DNA of 64,000 nucleotides from positions 186,001 through 250,000 of the forward strand of contig JAFCIZ010000002.1 of the NCBI GenBank assembly GCA_017871115.1, given 5' to 3'. The DNA comes from Cunninghamella blakesleeana. Its lineage: Eukaryota > Mucoromycota > Mucoromycetes > Mucorales > Cunninghamellaceae. The notes beneath the pieces were generated by a model. That model made no database searches. It was given only the letters and a program-made list of their open reading frames with translations, and had not been told where the DNA came from. Of this stretch, positions 1 to 12,878 are shown piece after piece. Position 1 is the first letter of the stretch, and every line of letters begins with the position of its first letter. The position numbers and the translations under genes are program-made.

Positions 1-27
1 TTTTTATTGTTCATAGAAAAACATCTA

Positions 28-1372
28 ATGGTAAGTGCTGTTATTTATTTTATTTTATTATTTAATTAGATAAAATAAAAAAGGGAAGTTATGGTATTTA
101 AATATAAGTATAATATATTATTGGATGATGAAGCAAAAAAATAAAAATAAAAATGGATTGTATATATTTATTTTATTGTCACAGCTTTAACAAATAGAAA
201 AGATGATGAATATGTTAAAGCAACTAAAATATAAAATGAATTGCATAAAAAAGAAGAAATATGTTAATAACTAATTTTATTTATGTATATATTCTTATTT
301 CGTTTAATAATACTTTAATATATAGTCTAATACACTTCGACCTTATTTAACTGCAGTTCGTTCTTCATTAACGGCAGCCTTATGTATTGAAAACTTTTCC
401 TCCCAAGTTGCTGAAAGACACAATACACCTGAAATTGAATCTGGGTAATATATGAAAAATAAATAAATAAAAGATAAATTTAGTAATAGAGAAAGAAGTA
501 TAATATTAAGCAAAAGAAATATATAGAGAATATACTGTTTACATATGTATATACGGTTATATAAAAAAAAAAATAGATAGATCGATAAAAAAGGGCATAG
601 CTTATTTCAATCAATATAAACACATAAAAATATACAATATAGATATATATATATATATATAGGTTAGATATTTAATTAAAAAGTATTGACGCGTTTTTAT
701 TTATATTATATTGATATAGAAAATCAAAAGAAGTTTTATTAAATCCTTTGGTAATAAGTAGAAATGAAAATGAAAAGGTATTAATCGAAGCCTCCGTTAA
801 CTCTATTCGAGTCAGTATTAAAGTTAAACAAGCTGATGATTTAGAACGTATATTATGTCATAAATTTTCTCGATTTATGATGCTTCGAGCTGAAAATTTT
901 GTTATTTTACGCCGACAACCTATTCAGGTAAAGAAGAAAAAAAAAAAAAAGAAAGGAAAAGAAAAGAATAGTTCTGTTACCCTCCCCCCCCACACCTACC
1001 TTATCCTTACCCAAGTCATACTAACCTAAATATATTACCATTATTTTATTTTTCTTTCTATTATTTATTATTTACATTTTATGTAGGGATATGATATTTC
1101 CTTTTTGATCACCAACAGACATACTGAACAAATGTATAAACATAAATTAGTTGACTTCATCGTACATTTTATGGAAGAAGTTGATAAAGAAATATCAGAA
1201 ATGAAACTTAGTGTAAATACAAGAGCTCGTATCGTTTCAGAAAGTTATTTATCTCAGGTAATATAATATATTCGTATCATTTTAATACATAATTAATAAT
1301 AATAATAATAATTAATTAAATATTATATTAACTTTTTTGTTTTCCATAATCATTTTGTTTTAGTTTGCATAG
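28..1372 (+). CDS. ARPC4: ARP2/3 complex subunit 4 (ARPC4, p20 / yeast Arc19)
   Basis: Encodes the about 20-kDa ARPC4 subunit, part of the structural core of the seven-subunit ARP2/3 complex that nucleates branched actin in the cytoplasm. Inferred exons are 28-30, 326-444, 720-927, 1087-1257 and 1364-1372, giving 169 residues, close to the usual 168. Recognisable blocks in order are [39 protein letters not shown], the [17 protein letters not shown] stretch, then [23 protein letters not shown] and [14 protein letters not shown]. All introns are GT-AG and keep frame. The first exon is only the ATG followed directly by gtaagt, and the last is TTT GCA TAG, so gene finders will probably truncate both ends. 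The start was chosen because M-SNTLRPYL matches the family N terminus and no in-frame ATG lies in exon 2 before that block. Family identity is very secure; the one-codon first exon is inference. Confidence 0.93.
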
Positions 1373-2553
1373 AATAGATAACCTTGTTGAATTATCAAAT
1401 AAACGTTTATATATTTTTTAAACACCACAACAAAAAATAAACAAATAACAAATGATCAAAATATAAACAAAAAAAAAAGGATTGTATCACTTATTTATTG
1501 TGAGGATAAAGATATATCAATGATCGGCAAACATTTATATATATTTATATATATTATAAAAATAGAGAGGATGAAAGAAAAAGAGATGATGAACTGACTT
1601 TTAAACAAGGTTGTTGTGTTTCAGTTTGGTTGTTTTGGTAAGAGGTTAAGTAAAAAAAAAATAAAAAATAATAATAATAAAAATAAATAATAAGGGCGTT
1701 TTACAGGAACACAAATCTACTGAGAATGGAAAGTCAAATTGGAGGTTTTTTTTTTATAGTTTTTGAAAAAAAAACTTGTTGTTATGAACACTAATTTGTT
1801 ATTAGAGATGGGTTATCATAATAAGAATAGTAATAAAAAAAAAAAAAAAAAGGGGGGGGGGGAGAAGATAAAGCGAAAGTTGAGAGGGAAGCAAAAAGAA
1901 GGAAGAGAAAGAGAAGAGAAGGTTTTTTTGATATCTATTATTGATTATAAAAGTGGATGTGTATCAGGTGGATGGATTACTTTAAAAAGTATGGTCATGT
2001 GGGTGGTACTCATTTAGCGCGCCATTTTAAAAAATAACAATTCTTTTTTAATTGAAACACCAATTGAAAAATGGGCTCAAAAAAAAAAAAAAAAAAAATA
2101 GAATGTGGGGTTGTTGTATTGCTTTTTTCTGTCATAGCGTTAAAAAATAAACCTATACTTAAAAAGTGGAGATTTAGTCCTAACGTGACACAATTGTATT
2201 TTGATTTGTTATTTTTTAAAAGGCCGACTTCTTTTTTTTTTTTTTTAGAAATAAAGATTCTCTTCTCTTTTTTTTCTTCTCTCTTTCTCTTTTCAATTTT
2301 TTTTTTAACTACTTGAATTATTATTATTATTATATTATAATATATTATCACTTAATTATTATAATATAACTATATATATATATATCTTTTATTATTACAT
2401 TATTTTTATTTTTTATCGCTGGCGATTTATATATTTTAACTTTTTGTTTTTTAAAAATAATCTATTTTTTTTTGTACATTGATTATTAAGTGATTTATTT
2501 ATTTTTTAAAAAAACAGCAACTCTTTTATATATATATATAATTAAAAGCAACA
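1373..2553. other. Intergenic region between ARPC4 and the CSL gene
   Basis: No coding pattern was seen. It carries a purine-rich block on the + strand (about 1845-1921, including a G10 run), several poly-A and poly-T runs, and a long pyrimidine tract at about 2230-2309 that lies upstream of the CSL start and is probably part of its promoter. Apparent reading frames here are translations of homopolymer runs (poly-Lys and poly-Phe). Confidence 0.6.
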
Positions 2554-5500
2554 ATGATGAACTCTACTTATGTTCCTATGGACGAAACGCTTACACGTAA
2601 AAGAAAGCAAGAAATTACAAGTATATCTGATTATGTTTATTCCTCACCTAATTCACCCACATCTCATCCTTTAAATCTTTCAACTGATTTAATGGAGCAT
2701 ACTGGTTATAATTTTGGACTAGAGCCTTTAATGACAACAACAGCAGCAACAACAACAGCAACAGTAGCTGCTACTACGCCAACTACTACTATACCTTTTG
2801 ATTATAATAATTCAATGAATGATTATCATCAATCATCTTTACAACAACATCATTATCAACAACAACAGCAGCAGCAGCAACAGCAGCAACATCATGACCA
2901 TTTTAATGGATTTAATCCAAGACGTCATTCTGTAGCTATTGGTGATATGGATTATCATACATTCAATCATACTAATGATTTTGTGAAACAAGAGCCTTTA
3001 ACAAACGTCAGTTGGAATGCAGACCTTCAACAATTTCTTGGTGATGCTTCTTTGCCATCTTCTTTTTCATCCCATTCAAGTAGCCATACTTTAAATAGAT
3101 TGGATCTTCATCATAATCAACAACAACAAATTTATCATCATCAGCAACCTATACCTCACCAAAGAGCCATGTCACTCCGTTTAGAAAACACTTCATCACC
3201 TTCTCCTCATGATTATAGTAATGCAACAGCTTCACCTACAACTCCTGTTTTCTTTTCTCCCCAATTTTTGGACTCTCTTAGTTCTACTACTGAAGAAGAT
3301 GGTAATAGTTTAAACCATTCTTTTATGGATTCAACCTCTACCTCTACTTCATCTATATCGTTTAATAGTAATAATAACAATAATAATGGTAATTATCATC
3401 CTACCACTCCACTTCATCATCCATTTTCAAATTCAGTCGCCAATCACCATCTTCCATCTGATTTTATGGTAAATCCCGGTCAATTAGCTATGCAACCACC
3501 TACCCAATCTACTTCAACCTCTTCTTGGACCATGGATTCATCTTCATCACCTCCTTCTTCTACAAATTTAATTCCTTCTACTTCAACTTCATCTATCAAA
3601 AAACCCTTTTCATCAAGAAGAAGATCAAGTAACAAATCTATCAAAGAATCCCCTCCTTCTTCACCTTCTCATACTATGTCTACTTGCTCTCCATCTCCAC
3701 CTATTACTCCTTCTCAACATACCAATATTAATAATAGTAATAATTATGATTCATCAAATTCCACTTCCTTTCAACATACTCACCCTTCTATTCCCGAGGA
3801 AGATGATGATTTTATGGAAAATCGTCATCTTGGTAATAAAAACTCTAATAATAATCACAATGAAGAAGATGATGCTTCCTCCTCCTCCTCTTCATCCACT
3901 TTATCATCTGCTGAACATCGTGCTGCTGCTGAAAGAAGAGCTAAAAACAGTTTAATCACTGCTAGAATCATTCAAGGTGCTAATACTGCTAATCAATTAA
4001 AACCTTATATTCAGCAATATCTTCTTTCAAATGATGCTATTCCTTCTGGTGAACGTACTATTACTATTTTAACAAGTAAAGTTGCACAAAAAAGCTATGG
4101 TACTGAAAAAAGGTAACCCAATAATAATAATAAATAAATAATTTATAAATAAAATAAACTTACTTTATTTACTTATTTTTGAAACCTGTTTTTTTTATTT
4201 TTCTTTTTTTTTATACATTAATAGATTTTTATGTCCGCCTCCTACCACTATCTTATCAGGTTCATCATGGTGGACGAATAAAGATACCAATGAAGAAGAT
4301 ATAAATGACCAACAACAACAAAATAATTATTATTCTAATATACCATCACCACTACCTACTTTAAGTCAACCAAAATTAAATGTACATATTTCTGGTGAAG
4401 CAACAAGTCAAAATGGTGTCTTAGAATGGAGTTTAGAAAATGGTACAGTCATTGATAATTCAGCAGCTTTAATCTCTGCTGCTCATGCCTCTAAAGCTGG
4501 TGAAATGGCTATTTCTGGAAAATGTGTTTCAAAACAATTACATATTAATGATGCTGATGAAAAAAGAAGAAGAGTCGAAGTCTTGGTGAAAATGCAACTT
4601 GGTAATGGCCTTAATTTTGGTACTTTACCTAGTAAAGGAATTAAAGTTATTTCAAAACCTAGTAAAAAGCGTCAAAGTGTTAAAAATATGGAATGTAAGT
4701 TTTTGATTTATCTATATATATATATATTAAAAAAAAAATGATTAATTAAATTTTATACTAATTTTCTTTTCTTCTTTTCAAAAAATAAAAACTAGTATGC
4801 ATTCATCACGGCACAACTATTTCATTATTTAATCGTATCAGATCTCAAACTGTCTCAACAAAGTATTTAGGTGTTTCAAGTAATCAACCTGAAAATAATA
4901 ACAATGGTACAGTTCCTTCAACAAATAATAATGGTAATAACGGTACATGCTTTGTCGCAAGAACAAGCTCATGGGATCCTTTTGTTATTTGGATTGTTGA
5001 TACATCTCAATCACCTGAAGCCGCATCTGCAACACCCCCATGTATGCCCCATCATCCTATTCATCCAGATTTTCCTCCTCCTCCAGCCATTGCCATGCAA
5101 TCTGGATTAAACGTTCAATCTCCTGTTGCTATTCATTATAACCAACCTGTGGTCTTGCAATGTGTTAGTACCGGTCTTGTTAGTCCAGTGATGGTGATTC
5201 GTAAAGTAGATAAAGGTAGTATGGTATTAGGTGGTAATCGTGTAGAAGATCTTAGTGGATTAACTGGTGGAGAATGTGGCGATGAAGCCCTTGGTGACCC
5301 CGTCTCTCAATTACATAAAATTGCTTTCCAGATTGTTCAAGATCCTTCTGTTGCTTATCATAATAAAGCCAATTATCAACCTCATTTAACTTCTCTTGTA
5401 TCCACTTCTACAGAATGGCAAGTTCCTCAATCCTCTGGCCATCCTGTTACTTACCTTGCTTGTTTAAATGATGTTGTCGGTATGCATAAAACTTCTACAA

Positions 5501-6372
5501 TGAGAACCTTTGTCTCCTCCAAACCTCCCATCAGCCCATCTTTAACTGCTGTGTCTTCTACCTCTTCAACTACTACTCATTCTTTATGGGGTGATATGTT
5601 CCCTGATGATATGATGACCTCTGTTATTTCTTCTCAAGAGCCTACTGGAAAAGTGGTACGTAAACGACGGGTCTCCTGCGATGTAGTAAAGCCTGTTTCT
5701 TTACCACCCAAAATTGCTCCACCTTATACAAACCATCACCTTCAACCTCATGGAAAAAATTCAGCTAGTCAACGACGTAGAGTCAATTCATTAAACGATG
5801 TACCTATTAAAGTCAACGCAGAAGGAGGAAGTGGAGGAAGAAGAAATAGTACTTTATCTGATCGTAGAAACAGTATTAGTTCCGACAACGGCAATCCTGT
5901 AGATGGTGCTTGTTGGACAGAAGATGTTTCGGATGCTGCTGTATGGACCATTGTTGGTACAGATTCCGCAAAATACACTTTTTGGATTCCTCCTACTAAT
6001 TCATTATCTTCATCATTTTATCAAGATCAACAGCAACAACCATTTAATAATCCATTTGATGAACCTGAACAAAGTCATCCTATAACACCATTCCCTGTAG
6101 TCGGTCATATTAGTCCTTCTTCTAATACTATGCTTATTACTGGTGAAAATATGACAAGAGATTTATCAGTTTGGTTTGGAGACATTAAAGCACCTTTAAC
6201 AGAATATAAATCAAGAGAACTGATTTCTTGCACATTGCCTGATAATCATGATTTATGTTCAAGTATGGTGGCTACCTCCGATAATGACTGTAACAAGTTG
6301 AAAAAATTACCCATTTTATTAGTTCGTGGTGATGGGGTTGTCTATCGTACTGGTCAATTTTTTACTTTTTAA
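2554..6372 (+). CDS. CSL (CBF1/RBP-J/Su(H)/Lag-1) family transcription factor
   Basis: Sequence-specific DNA-binding protein of the family that serves Notch signalling in animals; fungi lack Notch, and fission yeast members Cbf11 and Cbf12 act in adhesion, cell cycle and lipid gene control. Exons 2554-4112, 4225-4694 and 4796-6372 give about 1201 residues. Residues 1 to about 460 are low complexity (poly-Gln, poly-Asn, Ser/Pro). The Rel-like N-terminal domain begins near 465 and contains VAQKSYGTEKRFLCPPP across the first intron and ISKPSKKRQSVKN before the second. The beta-trefoil domain has LFNRIRSQTVSTKYL, VIRKVDKGS and DPVSQLHKIAFQI. Near the end are WTIVGTDSAKYTFW and a TIG domain with VWFGDIKAP (from about 1100). 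A roughly 150-residue Ser-rich insertion containing RKRR separates the trefoil core from its last strands. Length suggests the long fungal class. The DNA-contact motifs look intact. Confidence in family is very high. Confidence 0.95.
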
Positions 6373-8881
6373 AAAACAAAACAAAAACAATCTGCCACAC
6401 ACAATATATGTAATTATGTTTATGTTATTAAGAAATGGATTTTCTTTATAATATCCCGCCTTCACTCTTATCTCACCTCTCTTATAACACCATTATTATA
6501 CGACGCACACACATACGTATATATATTCCGTCTATGTATATTATCATTTTTTTTATCTATCTACTTTTTATTTTTTTAATTATTATTTTTTATATCTGAA
6601 TCACTTTCACAATTTTATCTGTTCCTTTTTTTTATATGCTTGAATTTTTATGTTAATTTTTATATATATGTCTTTTTTTTTTATTTTTTTCTCATTTTTA
6701 TGATCATATTTATTTTTTTATATATAATTTTTTTAAAAAAATAATAGTTGTACAACCATTAAATTTTAAATTATAATGTAAATAAAAATTACAAAAAAAA
6801 TAATAAAAAAAAGTATATATGCTTTCAATATATTATAGTTAAAATTTTCCTTTCATCAAGTGATGTTTTTTATTTTTATTGATCAATGTAAGTACCAGAT
6901 ACATTTTTTTTTTGTATCCTTCGATATAAAGTTATCTGTATTCCATTTTAATCAGTGAGCCAGAAAACTGTATACCTCTGTTTTCTTTTTCTTTTAATGT
7001 ATTACAAAAAAAAAAATAATGATTATTTCATCAAATAAAAAAATATTTTTTTAAATGTGTTCCAATATGACGTTGAACCTTAAATTTTGGATCGGGCATA
7101 AAAATAAATAAATAATAAAACTTTTGGAAGTTGCTTTTTTTTATAACTTTGTAACTTTAATGAGCTCTATATTTTAATGAATAATTATTATAGAAAAAAA
7201 GAATATTGTGTTTTTAATTTATTTATTTTTTCTCTTTTCCCTTTTTTTAAAATAATAATAACAATCTAGGCTTATTTAAAAATGGTTCGTATTTATTTAT
7301 TTATTTGTTTTTAAAGCCATAACAAAAATAAAAGTAAAAAAGGCATTATAGAGTTCAACTAATTATAATATCATCTTTTTTTATGTTTAAAACGCCGAGA
7401 ATCGTTTAAAAAAGCTTATTTTATTTTTATATATTTTACACCCCCAAAAAGCTTTGACGAAAAAAAATGAAAAAATCGATACTATCAAACCCATAAAATA
7501 ATAAACGTTACGCCAATAATGTTTGTTACTTGGTTTAAAAAGCATTTACCATTTAATTACTTTCTCCACATTTCTTTCTATATAAAAATAAAGAGAAACA
7601 TAAAATAAAGAAACAACAATAATAAAAACTATCATTAATTAATATATTTTATTTATATATAAAATTGTTGTTGGGTGATTATCGGCAACCTTGACTTATT
7701 TTACTACTTTTCCGAAACTTTTATTTTAGTGTTCAAACTTTTTTTTATTCTTTTTTTTTTTAAGCTGATTGAATCAATAAAAAAGGATAAAGCGAGATAA
7801 AAATAAAAATATCTTATTATCGATCCTAATATCGTAGATTTGTTCTATTTTTTCTTTTCTTTTTTTAAAAAAAAAGATGAGTATCCTATTCAAAAAGATA
7901 GCATCTTTTTTTTTTTTAAAAAAAAGGCTGTTAAAAAATAAAACATACAAGAAAAGTAATAAATGATGATCATTGTTGTACGACAAAGCCTTTTTTTTTG
8001 TAACATGGAAAAAAGAAGCATAAAGAAAAAAAAAAGGTCATCATTGATACACGTTGGTATTACAAAAAGTCACTTTTTATTTTTTATTTTGGAGACACAA
8101 ATCCTATTTATTACTTGTACTTTTTTTTATGAAAAAAAAAAAAAAAGTTATAGATGATGAAATAGTGAAAAAGAGGGAAGGGGAAATATACATTGATATG
8201 GAAAATGGATGCCTCATTTCTTTTTCTTTAGATTGATGATGATGATTTATTTATTTTTGAGAAAAAAGATTTTCTATTGGTAAATAAAAAATGAGTCGGT
8301 GTTTTGATATGGTCATTTTAAAAAAAAAAAAAAATTGTGTGTACGTAGGACGATAATTCATGCAAAGGATCGATTTTGGTTTTCCAAATTGCTCTTATTA
8401 AGTGTTATATAATTCCGGTCCTTTTTTTGGAAATAGGTAGGATGGAACTCAATTAAGGTGTAAATTAAAATCATAATAATAAACAGTAAAAACTGATAGT
8501 CGATTTTTTTTAAACTTTTTATAAAATGACTACGTATTTCAATAAATTACACTGCGGACTCTTTTCTTTTTTAGTATAGAATGATTAAATTAAATCTGGT
8601 TGAATAATAATAATAATGTAAACATAAATAATGACTCATCATCATTATTTTTATCTTAACATTTATATATATATATATGTATGTATTATAAAATATATTA
8701 TTTACTATATTATATTATATTATATTATATTATATATACTATACTATACTAAGAGAAGGAGGGGGCTTTTTTTTTTTATATATGTAGATGATTTTAAATA
8801 ATTATGATAATAATAATAATAATATACGTATAAATAGATAAAAAAATTATATAGACGTCACTTTTTTTTTTATACATAATT
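6373..8881. other. Convergent intergenic region (CSL and PHD gene 3' flanks)
   Basis: About 2.5 kb between two gene 3' ends. It is dominated by T and A runs, including a T12A8 junction at about 7906-7925, AT microsatellite near 8672-8687 and a TATAT repeat block near 8700-8745. I see no supported gene; the small open frames around 7774-8236 are homopolymer translations. Confidence 0.6.
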
Positions 8882-11805
8882 CTAGAATTCACAGAAATCA
8901 TCATCAAAGTTTGCAAATTGAAACCAATCTGTAGGTTGTAAATCATGAGGTGAAAGTTCAGAAGAAGGTAGATCCATAAGATAAGAAGGCATATCATCAT
9001 CCAAAGTACTTGTCATAACGTTTGCATCAGAATATAAAAGTGAGGGTATATCAGAACTTAATCCCCACATATTATTCATATTGGAATTATTATTGTTGTT
9101 GTCGCTACTACTATTGCTGTCATTATTTATATTTGTAGGATCTGATTCATTACCATTATTATTATTAGATGAATTTGTATTATCTAATAAATCAAAATCG
9201 TCCCATATAGCAGATTGCTGTGTTGATTTTATATCAGAGGTTGTTGTTAAGGGAAGGCTATTAGGTGAAGAAGATGATGGTGGTATTGTAGTTAAAGATG
9301 TGCCGGAAGTAGATGTTGTTGTTGTTGGTAATGTTGAGAAGTTTAATGCTTTAGTTGTATCATTAAGTTGTTGAAGTAATAATGCATTATTTAATGTTGT
9401 GATTTCATCTTGTGCTGTTGCAATAGCTGAATTCGTAGCTGTGACTGTTGTTGTTGTTTCTGATGAAGCGAGTGATGCAAGTTTGGGTCGTTTCATAAGT
9501 CGATTAATACATCTAGGACAATTATAAATATCATCCAAGACAGCGTCCGCCATACCAACGCAACCTACGTGTAACCAAGATTGGCATTCGTCACATTGTA
9601 CCATCATCCCATTATCATCAGTTGGATGATCGCAAATACAGAAAACAGTAGAGGTTTTTGAATCATCTTGGACAGAGGTTTCTGTAGTAGTAGTGGTAGC
9701 AGCAGCAGCAGCAGTCTCTTGTGGAGATTTATTTAAAGATATAATTGCTGTCACTTCATCTTGCTCTTTTTCAGTATCTTGTGTTAAAGTAGTAGTTGAT
9801 GAGGATTGAGTATCATTCGTATTTTGATATGTACAACGGCTTAAATGATAAACTAAACCATTTCTAGTTTTATATTTTTTATTACAAGGAGTGCATACGA
9901 ATGATTGTGTACCTAGAAAATAGGAATAAAAATAAATAAATAAATAAATAAATATGCTTACTATATATTAAAAATTTTTTTTATTCTATTCTTTTTTATT
10001 GTTATAGTTGTTTTGCTTTCATTTTCATTTTCATTATTATTAATATAGTTTTATTTTATTATCATTTACCATCGTCCAAAACTACAGGTGCAATTTGAGA
10101 TGCTTGAAGTCTAGCTTCATTTTCACGTTGAGATCGTGTATCTTTAGTTGCCAAAGAGGAAGAAGTAGGAGAAGGAGGCAAAGTAGATTTTGATTTAGAT
10201 CTTCTTTTTCTTTTTAAGTCTTTCTTTTGATGTTGATGAATATGATTATGGTGATGTAAAGAGGGAGGAGGAGGAGGGAATGAAACTGTAGAGTATTTGC
10301 CGAGATCATCCATAGCATGGGATAAGAAGCGTTTTCTTTGTTGATGACGATGGCGCTGTAAATATGAGTCACGATGATGGAAGAGAGAATGACCATTGCC
10401 AGAAACACAAGCAAAGACATTAGAACGTTTTGATGATAATTCAATAGTATGTTTTTCAAAAGTAGGCCATGTAGAATAATCGATATCATCACGTAATAAA
10501 GTAGATGCTACGGAAGAAATTGATGGGTACATTTTCTTGCATTTCTTTCCTTGTAATTCTTGTTTTTCTTCATCTTCTAATTGTGCTAAGATTCGGTATT
10601 TAGCTTGAGAAAGTCGTACTTTAAGAAGATCCGTTAAACTTTTAATATTGTCAGAACTAAAATCACCGAGTGTAGGTTCCGTAGGCCATAAATCGATACA
10701 TGTTTGGTATAACGAATAAGAATGAGGCTCTTGGCATGAATAGGTGATAGATAAAGATGAGTTTTTATTTGATAAGTGGGATGTTGATGATGAATTGGTA
10801 GTTATTCTTTTTGGTGAACGTTCATTCTCCTTTTTATTTGTAAAGATTGATGGTAAAGCAGGTTTACGTGGTGATCCGTGAGGAGAGACGGGTAAAGTAG
10901 GATCAATACGCCGACTAAGCATTTTCAATTGTTCTGTAGACATTTTTTGTTCCATACGTTGGTGTTGATTATTATTATTATTGTTGTTGTTGTTACTATT
11001 ATTAACATTGTTATTATTGTTTATGTTATTCATCTGATTATTTATATTATTTATATTATTATTTTCATCCAGAATTGAATTATTACTATTATTATTATTA
11101 TTATTGTTGTTGTTATTATTATGTACTGAAGAAGTAGTAGAAGTTTTAACTTTAGACATCATCGAAGAAGAAATTGTTTTTCCACCAATAGTAGGCCTTG
11201 ATCTTGTTGGCTCTGCTCGTCGATGTGTAGAAGTAATAAAGGTTTGAGGAATAAATCGATTTCTATTTTGGCTTGGTGATGTATTAGTCGTATTTACAGT
11301 TGAATCACGATGACGTTCAGTAGAAGTAGGTGGTGAAGTAATGATTTGTTGAAAACGTAAAGGTGGTATATTTTCTTTTTGTCTTTTATCTTCCATATCA
11401 TCTATTATTAAAGGTTTATCTCCATCTGGATTTATTCTTGCTGGTCGAATCTGTTTATATGTACGAGTGTTTTCTTCATGATGTGATCGTCCAGATAATT
11501 TGCGTTGTTCCAGCAAATCAACTTGATTTTCCAAAGAAGAAAGTGGTTGTAATTTCCTATTTGTTTCATTTTTGTTGTTTTTATAATATCAGAAACATAA
11601 AAAAAAAAAAAATTATAATCACAGAAATAATAAAAAAATATATTTATTAGTATATTGAAGTACCTTTCTCTATTTCATTTTATTTTGAATTATAAAATAT
11701 ATATTTATTTATTTATTAAAAAGCTTTTTTTTATCATAATTATATGTTTATAATAAATAATTCTTATTACCTTGAATTATTATGTTTTCTTCTCTGTGTA
11801 TCCAT
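8882..11805 (-). CDS. Putative chromatin/transcription regulator with a d4-like C2H2 finger and a PHD finger
   Basis: Inferred coding exons on the minus strand are 11805-11771, 11556-10070 and 9912-8882, giving about 850 residues. The short first exon encodes MDTQRRKHNNS and splices in frame (AG|G) to the long exon, which has no usable in-frame ATG near its beginning. The middle is low complexity (poly-Asn, Ser, basic clusters), with one more ordered block containing LYQTCIDLWPTEPTLGDF and SLTDLLKVRLSQAKYRI. The last exon opens with a C2H2/C2HC finger, CTPCNKKYKTRNGLVYHLSRC, resembling the d4 (requiem/DPF) Krueppel finger, then a PHD finger with CICDHPTDDNGMMVQCDECQ, SWLHVGCVGM and YNCPRC that keeps the C4HC3 ligands. 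The C terminus is acidic and Asn/Ser-rich. Probably nuclear, reading histone tails; the substrate is unknown. Family resemblance to DPF is inference; the fingers themselves are clear. Confidence 0.8.
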
Positions 11806-12348
11806 CTGTTATACAAGATGCACGAGATAAAAGAAAAATAATAGAAGAAAGGGAAAAATAAAAAATAAAAAAGAAAGAAAAAAAGAGAGAGGGAAAAAAA
11901 AAAAATTTGGTTAAAAAAATTTAAAAGATGCAATTTCCGTTCAAGTCACATAAAAAAATCAATCGGAAAGTATGGCTTTGAAATTTATTAAACAATTACT
12001 TATAAAAAGATAGATTGATATCACTTTATCTAGGGTTACAAGTATTAGGGGGAGGTATAAAAAGGTAAAACCATTTTGAGAATTAAGCTAAAATAACAAT
12101 TTATATAAACAAATAATAACTTAATATTAGTATTTTTTAAAAAAATAAAAAAAGTTGTCGATATAAATTAATAGAAATATAATAGAAATAAAAATAAAAA
12201 AGGGATTTAAATATATATATATAATAAAAAAGAATCATAATTAAAGTAATAAATAGCATTAAATAATAATTATACGTATAAATAAATAATAGGTTTTTTT
12301 AACAAAACTTTCAATTTTTTAAAAAAAATTAAAGTATTAGAGTTTTTT
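11806..12348. promoter_or_regulatory. Upstream region of the PHD gene; 3' flank of the spectraplakin-like gene
   Basis: Read on the minus strand, about 11828-11913 is an almost pure pyrimidine tract just upstream of the PHD gene's first exon, as seen before most genes in this window. The rest is AT-rich without coding pattern. A GTATAAAAAGG element near 12056-12066 on the + strand has no gene downstream on that strand. Confidence 0.45.
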
Positions 12349-12846
12349 TTATGTATGCCGTTTAATGGGTGTTTTTGCATCTTCTTTGGCTTTTGTCATT
12401 TTTGTAACTACTTGATGACCATCTTCATTGACGTGAACAAACGTATCGCCATCCATATATCCACTTGGTACAGGAGATTTTGATCTAGATGATGTTTTAC
12501 TTATAGAATGATTTGGATTTAAACTTGAACTACTGACACTGCCACCTCCACGAATGGTTACTTTACCAGATGGTGATACACTTCTTGTTAATGACGATAC
12601 ACTATTATTATCTTGATCATCCATACTACTAACTGACCTTGTTGTTGAAGTTTCTACATGGTGATGATCTATTAAATTAAATAATTTTATGTTTATAAAA
12701 AAGTAAAATAAAATAAATAAATATAAATTGAGTAACCATTACACAAAAAAAAATAGTACATCAAAATAACACGTTATGATCTTTTTTTTTACCTTTCATG
12801 AACCTAGAATGACAAAAAGTAATATAAATAAATAAATAAATAAATA

Positions 12847-12878
<32 letters not shown>

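Noticed and set aside
748..1029. 93-codon frame starting MVISRN and running into poly-Lys
   Set aside because: It begins at a TTG inside ARPC4 exon 3 and reads through the donor at 928 into intron sequence.
12056..12066. Strong TATA-box-like element GTATAAAAAGG on the + strand
   Set aside because: There is no gene on the + strand downstream; both flanking genes are on the minus strand. Likely chance in AT-rich DNA.
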